64,000 bases of DNA, from positions 1 through 64,000 of the forward strand of contig NZ_QKSM01000001.1 of assembly GCF_003234185.1 (NCBI RefSeq), in the 5' to 3' direction. Numbering within the stretch: position 1 is the stretch's first letter; the number at the start of each line of letters is the position of its first letter. The notes beneath the pieces are model-generated. The model was not told the DNA's origin. It saw only the letters and a list, made by a program, of their open reading frames with translations, and ran no database searches. Source of the DNA: Curtobacterium sp. MCSS17_008. Lineage in GTDB: Bacteria; Actinomycetota; Actinomycetes; Actinomycetales; Microbacteriaceae. The translations under genes were made by a program, and so were the position numbers. This document shows, in pieces, positions 8,768-17,350 of the stretch.

Positions 8768-9415
8768 GTGCTCGTCACCGAGGTACCGAACGCACTGCCG
8801 GGGGGATCATCACTGCTCAGGAACGAGCCGGTCCAAGCCCGCAGTTCGGCGCGCCTCGCGGGACTCCTGGACGCCGCGGCCGCGGTGATCGACGAGATCG
8901 GGTTCGAGCGTCTGACCACCGCCATGGTGGCCGAGCGGGCGGGGGCGTCCATCGGCACGGTCTACCGGTACTTCCCGGACCGCATCGCGGTGGTCGAGGC
9001 CCTCGCGATCCGCAGCACGCAGCGGCTGGCTGAGCGCTTCCTCACGGCGATCGACGAGAGCGACGCCGCCACGTGGCAGGACGCCTGCGACGCACTCATC
9101 GACGCGACCGTCGAGATGTACCGGACCGAGCCGGGCTTCCGGGCCATCCGCTTCGGTGACGCCGCCGACACCGGCACGCGCGACGCCGAGGACCGCATGG
9201 CGGCACTCGGGGCAGCCGTGTCGCAGGTGCTGCACGACCGGTTCGGCTTCCCGACCACCGAGCGCGTCCAGCGCACCTGGGTCGTCCTCGCCGAGTCGGC
9301 CCACGCCGTCATCGCTCGCGCGACGCGCGACCGATCTGCTCCCGACGTCGCGCTCATCGAGGAGTACCGCACGATGAGCCGCGCCCATCTCGAAGCGGTG
9401 GTCGCCGCCTCCTGA
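8768..9415 (+). CDS. TetR/AcrR family transcriptional regulator
   Basis: A 215-aa repressor-type protein. The N-terminal TetR helix-turn-helix spans about residues 28-75, ending in the recognition-helix signature IGTVYRYFPDR. The C-terminal ligand domain is of the form common in actinobacteria (mostly helical, ending SRAHLEAVVAAS). The GTG start is set by AAGAGGAG 6 nt upstream. Its divergent neighbour is the App1-like phosphatase gene, a plausible target, and autoregulation is likely. A strong hairpin at 9474-9510 separates it from the opu operon. The inducer is unknown. Confidence 0.9.
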   Translation: MLVTEVPNALPGGSSLLRNEPVQARSSARLAGLLDAAAAVIDEIGFERLTTAMVAERAGASIGTVYRYFPDRIAVVEALAIRSTQRLAERFLTAIDESDAATWQDACDALIDATVEMYRTEPGFRAIRFGDAADTGTRDAEDRMAALGAAVSQVLHDRFGFPTTERVQRTWVVLAESAHAVIARATRDRSAPDVALIEEYRTMSRAHLEAVVAAS

Positions 9416-9473
9416 TCGACGGCCGGCAGCGGTCGCAGCGCCGACGCGCCCGGCTGACTGTCGGACCGACCCC

Positions 9474-9510
9474 ACGACGCCCGCGTTCCGAACAGGAACG
9501 CGGGCGTCGT
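9474..9510. terminator. Hairpin terminator after TetR gene
   Basis: A perfect 16-bp stem (9474-9489 with 9495-9510) and a 5-nt loop, about 60 nt after the TetR stop. It insulates the following ABC transporter operon, for which a weak -10 (TACGCT, 9610-9615) is visible. Confidence 0.82.
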
Positions 9511-9653
9511 GCGTCGCGCACCCACGTGCTCCAGGGGCGGTGGGTGTCGGATCGGCTGTCCGCGGACCGTCATGCGCCGTCACGCGCAACGACATCCGTT
9601 CTGCGCGGGTACGCTCGCACGGAGTCGGGCTACCTCCGAACAGAAGGGCACCC

Positions 9654-10568
9654 ATGATCGAGTTCCGCTCGGTGCGCAAGACGTACCCGGACGGCACCAC
9701 GGCGGTCGACGAGTTCAGCCTCGTCATCCCGTCGCGGACCACGACGGTGTTCGTCGGGTCGAGCGGGTGCGGCAAGACCACCCTGCTGCGCATGATCAAC
9801 CGGATGGTCGACCCGTCCTCCGGTGCGGTCGAGATCGACGGCGAGGACGTCGCGGGTGTGGACCCCGTGCAGCTCCGCCGCCGCATCGGCTACGTCATGC
9901 AGAGCGCAGGGCTGCTGCCGCACCGGAGGGTCGCCGAGAACATCGCGACCGTGCCGCTCCTGACCGGGGTGTCCAAGGGCGAGGCCCGCGCGCGGGCCCT
10001 CGAGCTCATGGACACGGTGGGTCTCGACCGTGCGCTGGCGGACCGCTACCCGTCCCAGCTCTCCGGCGGACAGCAGCAGCGCGTGGGCGTCGCCCGCGGG
10101 CTCGCGGTGGACCCGAACATCCTGCTCATGGACGAGCCGTTCGGTGCGGTCGACCCGCTCGTGCGCGCCGATCTGCAGGACGAGCTCATCCGCCTGCAGC
10201 GCGAGCTCGGCAAGACCGTCGTCTTCGTGACCCACGACATCGACGAGGCCTTCAAGCTCGGCGACCAGGTCGTCATCCTCAAGAAGGGCGGCGAGATCGC
10301 CCAGCTCGGCACGCCCGCCGAGATCCTGGCGGAGCCGGCCGACGACTTCGTCGCGAACTTCATCGGTGCCGGACGGGGCCGTCGTGCCCTGCGGGTCGAG
10401 CAGACCCCGACCGGGCCGATCGTCGTGGACGGTGAGGGCCGCGCAGCCGGCGTGCTCACCGGTCCGGTGCAGGTGGTCGACGCCGCAGCCGCGGTGCCGC
10501 AGGTGACCGAGGCCGGGGCGCGTGACACCGCCACGGGTGCTCCGGCGCAGGGTGGGAGCACCACGTGA
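9654..10568 (+). CDS. opuCA: Glycine betaine/proline/choline-type ABC transporter, ATP-binding subunit
   Basis: A 304-aa ATPase of the OpuA/OpuC/ProV group. Walker A GSSGCGKTT is at 35-43, signature LSGGQQQR at about 141-148 and Walker B ILLMDEPFGAVDP at about 160-172. The region after about residue 240 is short and low-complexity and does not hold the CBS pair that senses ionic strength in OpuA. Control here may therefore be at expression level. The ATG at 9654 follows AGAAGGG. The stop overlaps the next start by 4 nt (GTGA). The substrate is assigned by family only; the group also imports osmoprotectants such as carnitine or ectoine. Confidence 0.87.
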   Translation: MIEFRSVRKTYPDGTTAVDEFSLVIPSRTTTVFVGSSGCGKTTLLRMINRMVDPSSGAVEIDGEDVAGVDPVQLRRRIGYVMQSAGLLPHRRVAENIATVPLLTGVSKGEARARALELMDTVGLDRALADRYPSQLSGGQQQRVGVARGLAVDPNILLMDEPFGAVDPLVRADLQDELIRLQRELGKTVVFVTHDIDEAFKLGDQVVILKKGGEIAQLGTPAEILAEPADDFVANFIGAGRGRRALRVEQTPTGPIVVDGEGRAAGVLTGPVQVVDAAAAVPQVTEAGARDTATGAPAQGGSTT

Positions 10569-11281
10569 ACTGGGTGCTGTCCAACCTCGACACGATCGGG
10601 GAGGACACGGTCTCCCACCTCGCGATCGCGATCCCGCCGATCATCATCAGCTTCGTGCTGTCCATCCCGATCGGTTGGCTCGTCGTCAAGCTCCAGCGAC
10701 CCGGTGCCGGTCGGTTCGGCGCCGGAGTCGGGACGGGCATCGTGACCGTCGCCGGGCTGCTCTACGCGATCCCGTCGTTGTCGCTCTTCATCGCCCTGCC
10801 CGGCATCATCGGCACGGGGCTGCAGGACCCGGTCAACGTGGTCATCGGCCTGACGCTGTACGGGCTCGCGCTGATGGTGCGGTCGACCGTCGACGGGCTC
10901 TCCTCGGTCGATGCCGCGACCACGTCGGCTGCGTCGGCGATGGGCTACTCGCCCGCGCAGCGGTTCTTCCGCGTCGAGCTGCCGCTCGCCGGCCCGGTGC
11001 TGCTCGCGGGGCTGCGGGTCGTCACGGTGTCCACCATCTCGCTGACGACCGTCGGCGCCGTGCTCGGCATCCAGAGCCTCGGCTCGCTCTTCACCGACGG
11101 GATCGCGCGCGGCATCCAGGAGGAGATCGTCTCCGGCATCGTCGTCGTCCTGCTGTTGGCCTTCGCCCTCGACGGGCTGCTGGTGCTGGTCGGCCGACTC
11201 GTCATGCCGTGGACCCGGCGGAGCCGGACCGCCCGACGGCGCACCCGCAGGGTGCTGCAGACAGCGGAGGTCGGCTCGTGA
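10565..11281 (+). CDS. opuCB: Osmoprotectant ABC transporter permease
   Basis: A 238-aa inner-membrane permease with about six helices. The cytoplasmic coupling (EAA) loop, which docks to the ATPase, lies near SAASAMGYSPAQRFFRVELPL. The start is a GTG overlapping the opuCA stop by 4 nt, and the end overlaps the next permease gene by 4 nt, so translation of the operon is coupled. It pairs with the second permease to form the heterodimeric channel typical of OpuC-type systems. Confidence 0.87.
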   Translation: MNWVLSNLDTIGEDTVSHLAIAIPPIIISFVLSIPIGWLVVKLQRPGAGRFGAGVGTGIVTVAGLLYAIPSLSLFIALPGIIGTGLQDPVNVVIGLTLYGLALMVRSTVDGLSSVDAATTSAASAMGYSPAQRFFRVELPLAGPVLLAGLRVVTVSTISLTTVGAVLGIQSLGSLFTDGIARGIQEEIVSGIVVVLLLAFALDGLLVLVGRLVMPWTRRSRTARRRTRRVLQTAEVGS

Positions 11282-12006
11282 TCATCGGTCAGGCGATCGC
11301 GTGGGTGTTCGACCCCGCCAACCACACGGGCTCCAACGCCATCCCCGGTCGGCTCTGGGAGCACGTCTGGATCACGCTCCTGGCGGTGCTCCTCGCGTCG
11401 GTCCTCGCCGTCCCGGTCGGCTACGCGATCGGACACACCGGCCGCGCACGCGGGTTCGCCATCGCACTGTCCGGCGGGATCCGCGCGCTGCCGACGCTCG
11501 GCGTGCTGACGCTCTTCGGACTCCTCGCCGGCGTCGGACTGCAGGCACCGCTGCTCGCGCTCGTGATCCTGGCGATCCCCTCGGTGCTGGCCGGCGCCTA
11601 CGCCGGCATCGAGTCGGTCGACCCCGGTACCGTCGACGCGGCCCGCGCCCAGGGCATGACCGGCTGGCAGGTCCTGTGGAAGGTGGAGGTGCCGCTCGGG
11701 CTCCCGCTGCTCGTCGGTGGCGTCCGCTCCGCGGTGCTGCAGGTCGTCGCGACCGCCACGTTGGCCGCGTACGTCGGATCCGGGGGACTCGGCGGGTACG
11801 TCTTCCTCGGCCTGAAGACCCAGGACTACGCCGAGATGCTCGGTGCCTCCGTGCTCGTGATCGCCCTCGCGATCGCGTTCGAGATCGTGTTCGCCGCGCT
11901 GCAGCGTGCCGTGGTGCCCAGGGGCATCGCCGGCCCGTCGGCCCGGCCGCGCCAGGGATCGCGCGAGCGAACCCGCAACCCCATCCCGGAAGGAAACCCA
12001 TCGTGA
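11278..12006 (+). CDS. opuCD: Osmoprotectant ABC transporter permease (second subunit)
   Basis: A 242-aa membrane protein, second permease of the importer. Helices begin at about residue 25 (LWEHVWITLLAVLLASVLAV). The EAA-type coupling loop is near DAARAQGMTGWQVLWKVEVP. GTG 11278 overlaps the previous stop in a GTGA and its own TGA overlaps the next GTG at 12003. Residues after about 215 form a polar tail (arginine- and serine-rich) without a clear domain. Paralogy with the preceding gene is expected for this family. Confidence 0.87.
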   Translation: MIIGQAIAWVFDPANHTGSNAIPGRLWEHVWITLLAVLLASVLAVPVGYAIGHTGRARGFAIALSGGIRALPTLGVLTLFGLLAGVGLQAPLLALVILAIPSVLAGAYAGIESVDPGTVDAARAQGMTGWQVLWKVEVPLGLPLLVGGVRSAVLQVVATATLAAYVGSGGLGGYVFLGLKTQDYAEMLGASVLVIALAIAFEIVFAALQRAVVPRGIAGPSARPRQGSRERTRNPIPEGNPS

Positions 12007-12923
12007 CCACAGCAAGGATCCGCGTCGGCCTCGCCGCCGCGACGGCACTCGGCGTCGCAGCAGCCCTCACCGGCTGTGCGTCCGGCGACCCGCTCAGCAG
12101 CGACCCCAGCGCCTCCTCCGACTCGGGGACGATCGTCGTCGGCTCGCAGCAGTACTACTCGAACGAGATCATCGCCGAGCTCTACGCGCAGATCCTCGAG
12201 GAGGACGGCTTCACCGTCGAGCGCAACTTCAACATCGGGCAGCGCGAGGTCTACATCCCGCAGCTCGAGAAGGGTGCGATCGACGTCATGCCGGAGTACA
12301 GCGGCAACCTGCTGCAGTACTTCGACAAGGACTCGGAGGCGAAGACGGCCGACGAGATCGACGAGGGCCTCGAGGCGGCCCTGCCGAAGGGTCTGCGTGT
12401 CCTCGACGAGGCCGAGGCGACGGACCAGGACAGCTACACCGTCACGAAGCAGTTCTCCGAGGAGTACGACGTCACGAGCCTGGCCGACCTGGAGAACGTC
12501 GACGAGAAGCTGACCGTCGGCGCGAACTCCGAGTTCCAGACCCGTCCGTACGGCCCCGAGGGCCTGCAGTCCGTCTACGGCGTCGACGTCGACTTCAAGT
12601 CGATCGAGGACTCCGGTGGTGCCCTCACCGTGAAGGCCCTGAAGGACGACACGGTCCAGCTCGCGAACATCTACACCTCCGACCCGAGCATCAAGGCGAA
12701 CGACTTCGTCTCGCTCGAGGACCCGGAGAACCTCATCCTCCCGCAGAACGTCATCCCGGTGGTGTCGGACAAGGTGGACGAGAAGGCCGCGGACGCGATC
12801 GACCAGGTGAACGAGAAGCTCACCCCGGAGGCGCTGATCGACCTCAACACGAAGAGCACGGTCGACAAGGAGAAGGCCTCGCAGATCGCGAAGGAGTTCC
12901 TGCAGGACCAGGGGCTGCTGTAG
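12003..12923 (+). CDS. opuCC: Osmoprotectant ABC transporter substrate-binding lipoprotein
   Basis: A 306-aa extracellular binding protein. The signal peptide ends in lipobox LTGC (lipidated Cys25), a Ser-rich linker follows, then an OpuAC-type domain beginning GTIVVGSQQYYSNEIIAELY. It captures the substrate and delivers it to the two permeases. GTG 12003 has AAGGAAA upstream and overlaps the preceding stop. As the last gene of the four-gene operon it is followed by a strong UUCG-loop hairpin. Aromatic residues needed for a betaine-binding cage are present (several Tyr), but I cannot assign them individually. Confidence 0.88.
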   Translation: MTTARIRVGLAAATALGVAAALTGCASGDPLSSDPSASSDSGTIVVGSQQYYSNEIIAELYAQILEEDGFTVERNFNIGQREVYIPQLEKGAIDVMPEYSGNLLQYFDKDSEAKTADEIDEGLEAALPKGLRVLDEAEATDQDSYTVTKQFSEEYDVTSLADLENVDEKLTVGANSEFQTRPYGPEGLQSVYGVDVDFKSIEDSGGALTVKALKDDTVQLANIYTSDPSIKANDFVSLEDPENLILPQNVIPVVSDKVDEKAADAIDQVNEKLTPEALIDLNTKSTVDKEKASQIAKEFLQDQGLL

Positions 12924-12955
12924 CCGGTCGGCGCTCCGGCGCCGCCGCGGATCGA

Positions 12956-12991
12956 ACGACAGGTGTCGGGCTTCGGCCCGGCACCTGTCGT
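12956..12991. terminator. Hairpin terminator with UUCG tetraloop after opu operon
   Basis: A stem of about 16 bp (12956-12971 with 12976-12991, one G-U pair) is capped by TTCG. It lies 33 nt after the opuCC stop. The rest of 12924-13182 holds the cyd promoter region and no gene. Confidence 0.85.
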
Positions 12992-13063
12992 CGTTCGTGG
13001 GAGAGGAGTGCGCGCAGGCACCAGAGCACGTGTGTTCCGCACGGGTGTGCCGATCACGGGGTG

Positions 13064-13124
13064 TGCACATTCGTGCAGCAGCGCGCTCTACAACTTGTCG
13101 AGGCAGGTGACCGGCCGGTAGCGT
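13064..13124 (+). promoter_or_regulatory. Putative cydABDC promoter with upstream inverted repeat
   Basis: TTGTCG (13095-13100) and TAGCGT (13119-13124), 18 nt apart, form a plausible promoter. TGCAC ATTC GTGCA (13064-13077) is an inverted repeat just upstream, a candidate operator. It does not match the Rex or Crp consensus I know. It would yield a 5' leader of about 50 nt before the 14-codon leader ORF at 13183. Confidence 0.45.
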
Positions 13125-13182
13125 GGAGGTGTCCCGACGGGGTGACACACACCAGTCCCACTTCCCAGAGGAAGCAACTCTC

Positions 13183-13227
13183 GTGCACGAACAGCGCGCG
13201 GCGAACCGGCTCGGACACGCCGCATGA
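13183..13227 (+). CDS. Putative 14-aa leader ORF translationally coupled to cydA
   Basis: A GTG start, 8 nt after the best ribosome site in the region (AGAGGAAG, 13167-13174), opens the frame MHEQRAANRLGHAA. Its TGA stop (13225-13227) overlaps the ATG of cydA (13224-13226) in an ATGA. cydA itself has no recognisable Shine-Dalgarno sequence, and the leader ribosome site is out of frame with cydA. Ribosomes would therefore reach cydA by termination-reinitiation. It has two histidines and three arginines and no homology I recognise. It may be a coupling device rather than a functional peptide. Confidence 0.55.
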   Translation: MHEQRAANRLGHAA

Positions 13228-14636
13228 ACGACATCCTCGATCCGCTCATCCTGTCGCGGTGGCAGTTCGGTCTCACGACGATCTACCACTTCCTCTTCGT
13301 CCCGCTGACGATCGGCATGGCCGTCGTCGTCGCGGTGTTCCAGACGGCCTGGGTCCGCACGGGGCGAGCGCACTACCTGCAGCTGACCCGGTTCTTCGGG
13401 CGCATCTTCCTCATCAACTTCGCGATGGGGGTCGTCACCGGCATCGTGCAGGAGTTCCAGTTCGGCATGAACTGGTCGAACTACTCCCGCTTCGTCGGTG
13501 ACGTGTTCGGCGCTCCGCTCGCGCTCGAGGGCATCCTGGCGTTCTTCTTCGAGGCGGCGTTCATCGGCGTCTGGATCTTCGGGTGGGACCGGCTGCCGAA
13601 GGCGGTGCACCTGGCGAGCATCTGGTGCGTGAGCGTCGGCACCATGCTGTCGGCCTACTTCATCCTCGCGGCCAACGCCTTCATGCAGCACCCGGTCGGT
13701 TTCGCGATCAACGAGACCAAGGGCCGCGCGGAGCTCACCGACATCTGGGCGGTGCTGACGAACAAGGTCGCCCTGGCCGCGTTCCCGCACACGCTGTTCG
13801 GCGCGTTCATGGTGGCGGCCTCGGTCATCGTCGCGGTCGCCGCGTACCACCTGGCCCGGAACCAGAACCTCGAGACGATGATGCCGGCGCTCAAGTTCGG
13901 CATGTGGACGATGCTCGCGTCGGGCGCGCTGACGGTGCTCTCGGGCGACCAGCTCGGCCTGACGATGGTCGACACCCAGCCGATGAAGATGGCCGCGGCC
14001 GAGGCGCTCTACAACACCTCGACGGGCAGGGACGCGTCGTTCTCGATCTTCACGCTCGGCACCCCGGACGGGGTCCACGAGCTGTTCTCCATCCGCATCC
14101 CGTACCTGCTCTCGTTCCTGTCGACGCACACGTTCAACGGGACGGTCGAGGGCATCAACGACCTGCAGGCGCAGTACGCACAGGTGTACGGCCCAGGTGA
14201 CTACAAGCCGATCATCTGGGTGACCTACTGGTCGTTCCGCTGGATGATCGCCCTCGGCGTCGGCGCGGTGCTCGTGTCCCTCGTCGGTCTGTGGCTGACC
14301 CGCAAGGGCCGCTTCCCGACGCAGCGGTGGGTGTGGCGCGTGGCGACGTGGTCGGTGCCCCTGCCGATGGCCGCGATGATCATGGGTTGGATCTTCACGG
14401 AGATGGGCCGGCAGCCGTGGCTCGTCTTCGGACTGCTCCGTACGGCCGACGGTGTCTCGCCGAACGTCACCGGGCTCGAGGTCCTCATCTCGCTGGTCGT
14501 GTTCACGCTCATCTACGGCGCACTCGCGGTCGTCGAGTTCAAGCTCATCAAGAAGGTCGCCCAGGAGGGTCCCGCCGCACCTGCGCAGGTCGACGAGGCC
14601 TCGGGCGAGGTCAAGCACGAAGTGACGGTGTACTAG
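13224..14636 (+). CDS. cydA: Cytochrome bd ubiquinol/menaquinol oxidase subunit I
   Basis: A 470-aa heme-bearing subunit of the high-affinity bd oxidase, which reduces O2 with quinol and without proton pumping. The N-terminal RWQFGLTTIYHFLFVPLTIG carries His22 (b595 ligand). Glu102 and Glu110 lie in LEGILAFFFEAAF. His189 (FPHT) is the b558 ligand candidate. The quinol-site GRQPW motif is near 394-398. Overall length indicates the short Q-loop class. No Shine-Dalgarno precedes the ATG, which overlaps the stop of the 13183 leader ORF. It heads cydA-cydB-cydD-cydC. Confidence 0.96.
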   Translation: MNDILDPLILSRWQFGLTTIYHFLFVPLTIGMAVVVAVFQTAWVRTGRAHYLQLTRFFGRIFLINFAMGVVTGIVQEFQFGMNWSNYSRFVGDVFGAPLALEGILAFFFEAAFIGVWIFGWDRLPKAVHLASIWCVSVGTMLSAYFILAANAFMQHPVGFAINETKGRAELTDIWAVLTNKVALAAFPHTLFGAFMVAASVIVAVAAYHLARNQNLETMMPALKFGMWTMLASGALTVLSGDQLGLTMVDTQPMKMAAAEALYNTSTGRDASFSIFTLGTPDGVHELFSIRIPYLLSFLSTHTFNGTVEGINDLQAQYAQVYGPGDYKPIIWVTYWSFRWMIALGVGAVLVSLVGLWLTRKGRFPTQRWVWRVATWSVPLPMAAMIMGWIFTEMGRQPWLVFGLLRTADGVSPNVTGLEVLISLVVFTLIYGALAVVEFKLIKKVAQEGPAAPAQVDEASGEVKHEVTVY

Positions 14637-14652
14637 AAGTGGACGCTGCCTG

Positions 14653-15657
14653 ATGGATCTCCCTGTTCTGTGGTTCGCGATCGTCGGACTGTTCTTCGTC
14701 GGGTACTTCGTGCTCGACGGGTTCGACTTCGGCGTCGGCATGTCCCTGCCGTTCCTCGGCAAGGACGACACCGACCGCCGTGTCCTGATCAACACGATCG
14801 GCCCGGTGTGGGACCTCAACGAGACGTGGGTGATCGTCGCCGGCGCCTGCCTGTTCGCGGCCTTCCCGGAGTGGTACGCCACGATGTTCTCGGGCTTCTA
14901 CCTGGCGCTGCTGCTCATCCTCGCGGCGCTCATCGCCCGCGGCGTGTCCTTCGAGTACCGGCACCAGGGCAAGCACCCGGAGTGGAAGCGCCGGTTCGAC
15001 CTCATGATCGTCGTCGGCAGCGCCGTGCCGTCGTTCCTGTGGGGTGTGGCGTTCGGCAACGTCGTCCGGGGCATCCCGATGGACGCCGACCACAACTACA
15101 CCGGCACCCTGTTCGACCTGCTCAACCCGTTCGCCCTGCTGACCGGGCTCGCGACCCTCGTGGTGTTCTTCACGCACGGCGTCGTGTTCGTCGCGCTGAA
15201 GACCGAGGGTGAGATCCGCGAGCGAGCCAAGCGGCTCGCGACCCGCGCGGGTGTGCTGACGATCGTCGTCGGCGCCGCGTTCCTGGTCGCGATGGCGTTC
15301 GTCCGGGCCACCCCGGCGTCCCTGGTGCTGTCGGTCGTGGCCGCGTTGGCGCTCGTCCTGGCGGTGCTCTGCAACGCGTGGGGCAAGGAGGGTCGGGCGT
15401 TCACGCTCATGGCCGTCACGATCGCGGCGGTGGTGCTGGCGATGTTCACGGCGATCTTCCCGGACGTGATGCCCGCCTCGAACGACCCGGCAAACAGCCT
15501 GACCGTGGTCAACGCCTCGAGCGGCGCCTACACGCTGACGGTGATGAGCTGGGTGGCGCTGATCTTCGTGCCGCTCGTGCTCGCCTACCAGGCCTGGACG
15601 TACTGGGTGTTCCGCAAACGCGTCTCGCGGGCACACATCACCCAGGCCGCACACTAG
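14653..15657 (+). CDS. cydB: Cytochrome bd oxidase subunit II
   Basis: A 334-aa integral membrane protein with about nine helices, starting MDLPVLWFAIVGLFFVGYFV and carrying the conserved LDGFDFGVGM near 23-32 and the GPVWDLNETWVI motif near 53-64. It is the structural partner of CydA and pseudo-symmetric to it. It starts 16 nt after the cydA stop with a weak AAGTGGA ribosome site and is followed by cydD after 10 nt. Its C-terminus is basic. Confidence 0.95.
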   Translation: MDLPVLWFAIVGLFFVGYFVLDGFDFGVGMSLPFLGKDDTDRRVLINTIGPVWDLNETWVIVAGACLFAAFPEWYATMFSGFYLALLLILAALIARGVSFEYRHQGKHPEWKRRFDLMIVVGSAVPSFLWGVAFGNVVRGIPMDADHNYTGTLFDLLNPFALLTGLATLVVFFTHGVVFVALKTEGEIRERAKRLATRAGVLTIVVGAAFLVAMAFVRATPASLVLSVVAALALVLAVLCNAWGKEGRAFTLMAVTIAAVVLAMFTAIFPDVMPASNDPANSLTVVNASSGAYTLTVMSWVALIFVPLVLAYQAWTYWVFRKRVSRAHITQAAH

Positions 15658-15667
15658 GCGGCCCGGG

Positions 15668-17350
15668 GTGAAGCCGCTCGACCCGCGTCTGCTCCGCCTC
15701 TCCCGCGCCGCGCGCGGTTCCGTCGTCGCGTCCGCTGCGACGGGACTCGTGCGCACGCTCGCGACGATCGGTATCGCGTGGGGGATCGCCGCCGCGGTCA
15801 CCCTCGGCGTCGACGCCGTCCCGGACGGCCGGGTGCCGGCGGCCCTCACACCGACGCTCGCGCTCCTCGCCGCTGCGTTCGTGGTCCGAGCGGTCGCCGC
15901 GTGGGCGACCGACGACCTGGCGGCGCGGGCCGGGGCGACCGTCAAGAGCGAGCTGCGGACCACGGTGCTCGCGCGGGCGGCGGACCGCGGGCCGTCCTGG
16001 CTCGCCGAGCGGTCGTCCGCCGGCTTCGCGACGACCCTCGGCCCGGGTCTCGACGCCCTCGACGCCTACTTCGGCCGGTACGTGCCGCAGCTCGCGCTCA
16101 CGGCCGTCGCGACGCCGGTGCTGCTCGTCGCCATCGCGTACGCCGACCTGACCAGCGCGCTGGTCATCCTGTTCGCCATGCCGGTCATCCCGGTGTTCAT
16201 GGTGCTCATCGGCCTCGCGACCCAGGCCCTCCAGCGGAAGCAGTCGGACGCGCTCGCACGGCTCGGTGGCGCGTTCACCGAGGCGGTCGAGGGCCTGTCC
16301 ACCCTGAAGGCGTTCGGTCGTGCCCGGCGCCAGGTCGGTCGCATCGGCACGGTGACCGACGAGTACCGGCGCGGCACCATCGGGGTCCTGCGCCTGTCGT
16401 TCGTGAGCGGCTTCGCCCTCGAGCTCGCGGCGAGCCTGTCCGTCGCACTCGTCGCCGTGTCGATCGGCGTGCGACTCGTCGACGGCTCGCTCGGCCTCGG
16501 CGTCGCGATGTTCGTCCTCGTCCTGGCACCGGAGGCGTTCGCGCCCGTCCGCCAGGTCGGCGCCGACTTCCACGCCGCGCAGGACGGCGTCGAGGCCTCG
16601 GCCGCGGTCCTCGACGTCCTCGACGACCGCGCGCCCGGGTCGCTTGACCGCGACCCCCGACGCGACCCCGCAGGCGAGGCCGCCGCGGTCACCACCGCTC
16701 CGGCGGACCTGGTCGTCGAGGGACTCGTCGTCCGCCGACCGGACGTCGTGATCGGTCCGTTCGACCTCCGCGCCGCGCCGGGCACCGTCGTCGCGCTCGC
16801 CGGACCGAGCGGGTCCGGCAAGTCGAGTCTGATCGCCGCGATCCGCGGCGTCCTGCCCCACGACGGCACCGTCACGGTCCCCGGGCCGGCCGGGACGACC
16901 CGTGAGGAGCGCGTCACGTGGGCCGACCAGCGGCCGCGCCTGGTGCGCGGCACGGTCGCCGAGAACGTGGCCCTCACCACCGAACCCGACGAGGGCGACG
17001 TCCGCCGCGCCCTGGCCGAGGCCGGTCTGCCGGTCGAGCCGAGCCTCCCGATCGGGTCCGGCGGGAGCGGTCTGTCCGGCGGCCAGGCGCAGCGTGTGTC
17101 GGTCGCACGGGCCCTCTACCGCGCCCGACGGGCGCGGACCCCGCTCGTGCTGCTCGACGAGCCGACGTCCGCGCTCGACGCGGACGCGGAGCAGATCGTC
17201 GTGCGCGCCGTGCGGGCGCTCGCCGCGGACGGGGCGGTGGTCGTGGTCGCGAGCCACCGGCCAGCGGTGCTCGCCGCGGCCGACGTCCGCTTCGACGTGC
17301 AGCCGGGTGGTTCCGTCGCCGTGACCGACCCGCAGGGGGCACGGGCATGA
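15668..17350 (+). CDS. cydD: Thiol reductant ABC exporter subunit CydD
   Basis: A 560-aa half-transporter: six membrane helices in about 1-310, then an ATPase domain with Walker A GPSGSGKSS (about 379-387), signature LSGGQAQRVS and Walker B LVLLDEPTSALD. With CydC it forms the heterodimer required for bd oxidase assembly, reported in other bacteria to export glutathione/cysteine and/or handle heme. The start is a GTG with a poor ribosome site 10 nt after cydB, suggesting coupling. The stop overlaps the cydC ATG by 4 nt. Confidence 0.93.
   Translation: MKPLDPRLLRLSRAARGSVVASAATGLVRTLATIGIAWGIAAAVTLGVDAVPDGRVPAALTPTLALLAAAFVVRAVAAWATDDLAARAGATVKSELRTTVLARAADRGPSWLAERSSAGFATTLGPGLDALDAYFGRYVPQLALTAVATPVLLVAIAYADLTSALVILFAMPVIPVFMVLIGLATQALQRKQSDALARLGGAFTEAVEGLSTLKAFGRARRQVGRIGTVTDEYRRGTIGVLRLSFVSGFALELAASLSVALVAVSIGVRLVDGSLGLGVAMFVLVLAPEAFAPVRQVGADFHAAQDGVEASAAVLDVLDDRAPGSLDRDPRRDPAGEAAAVTTAPADLVVEGLVVRRPDVVIGPFDLRAAPGTVVALAGPSGSGKSSLIAAIRGVLPHDGTVTVPGPAGTTREERVTWADQRPRLVRGTVAENVALTTEPDEGDVRRALAEAGLPVEPSLPIGSGGSGLSGGQAQRVSVARALYRARRARTPLVLLDEPTSALDADAEQIVVRAVRALAADGAVVVVASHRPAVLAAADVRFDVQPGGSVAVTDPQGARA

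Noticed and set aside
5358-8888. A 1176-codon plus-strand open frame
   Set aside because: It runs antisense to the GH15 and App1-like genes, which have conserved catalytic motifs. The plus-strand product has no recognisable domain.
12924-13182. Gene between the opu and cyd operons
   Set aside because: No frame has both a ribosome site and coding character. The region is explained by a terminator, an inverted repeat and a promoter.
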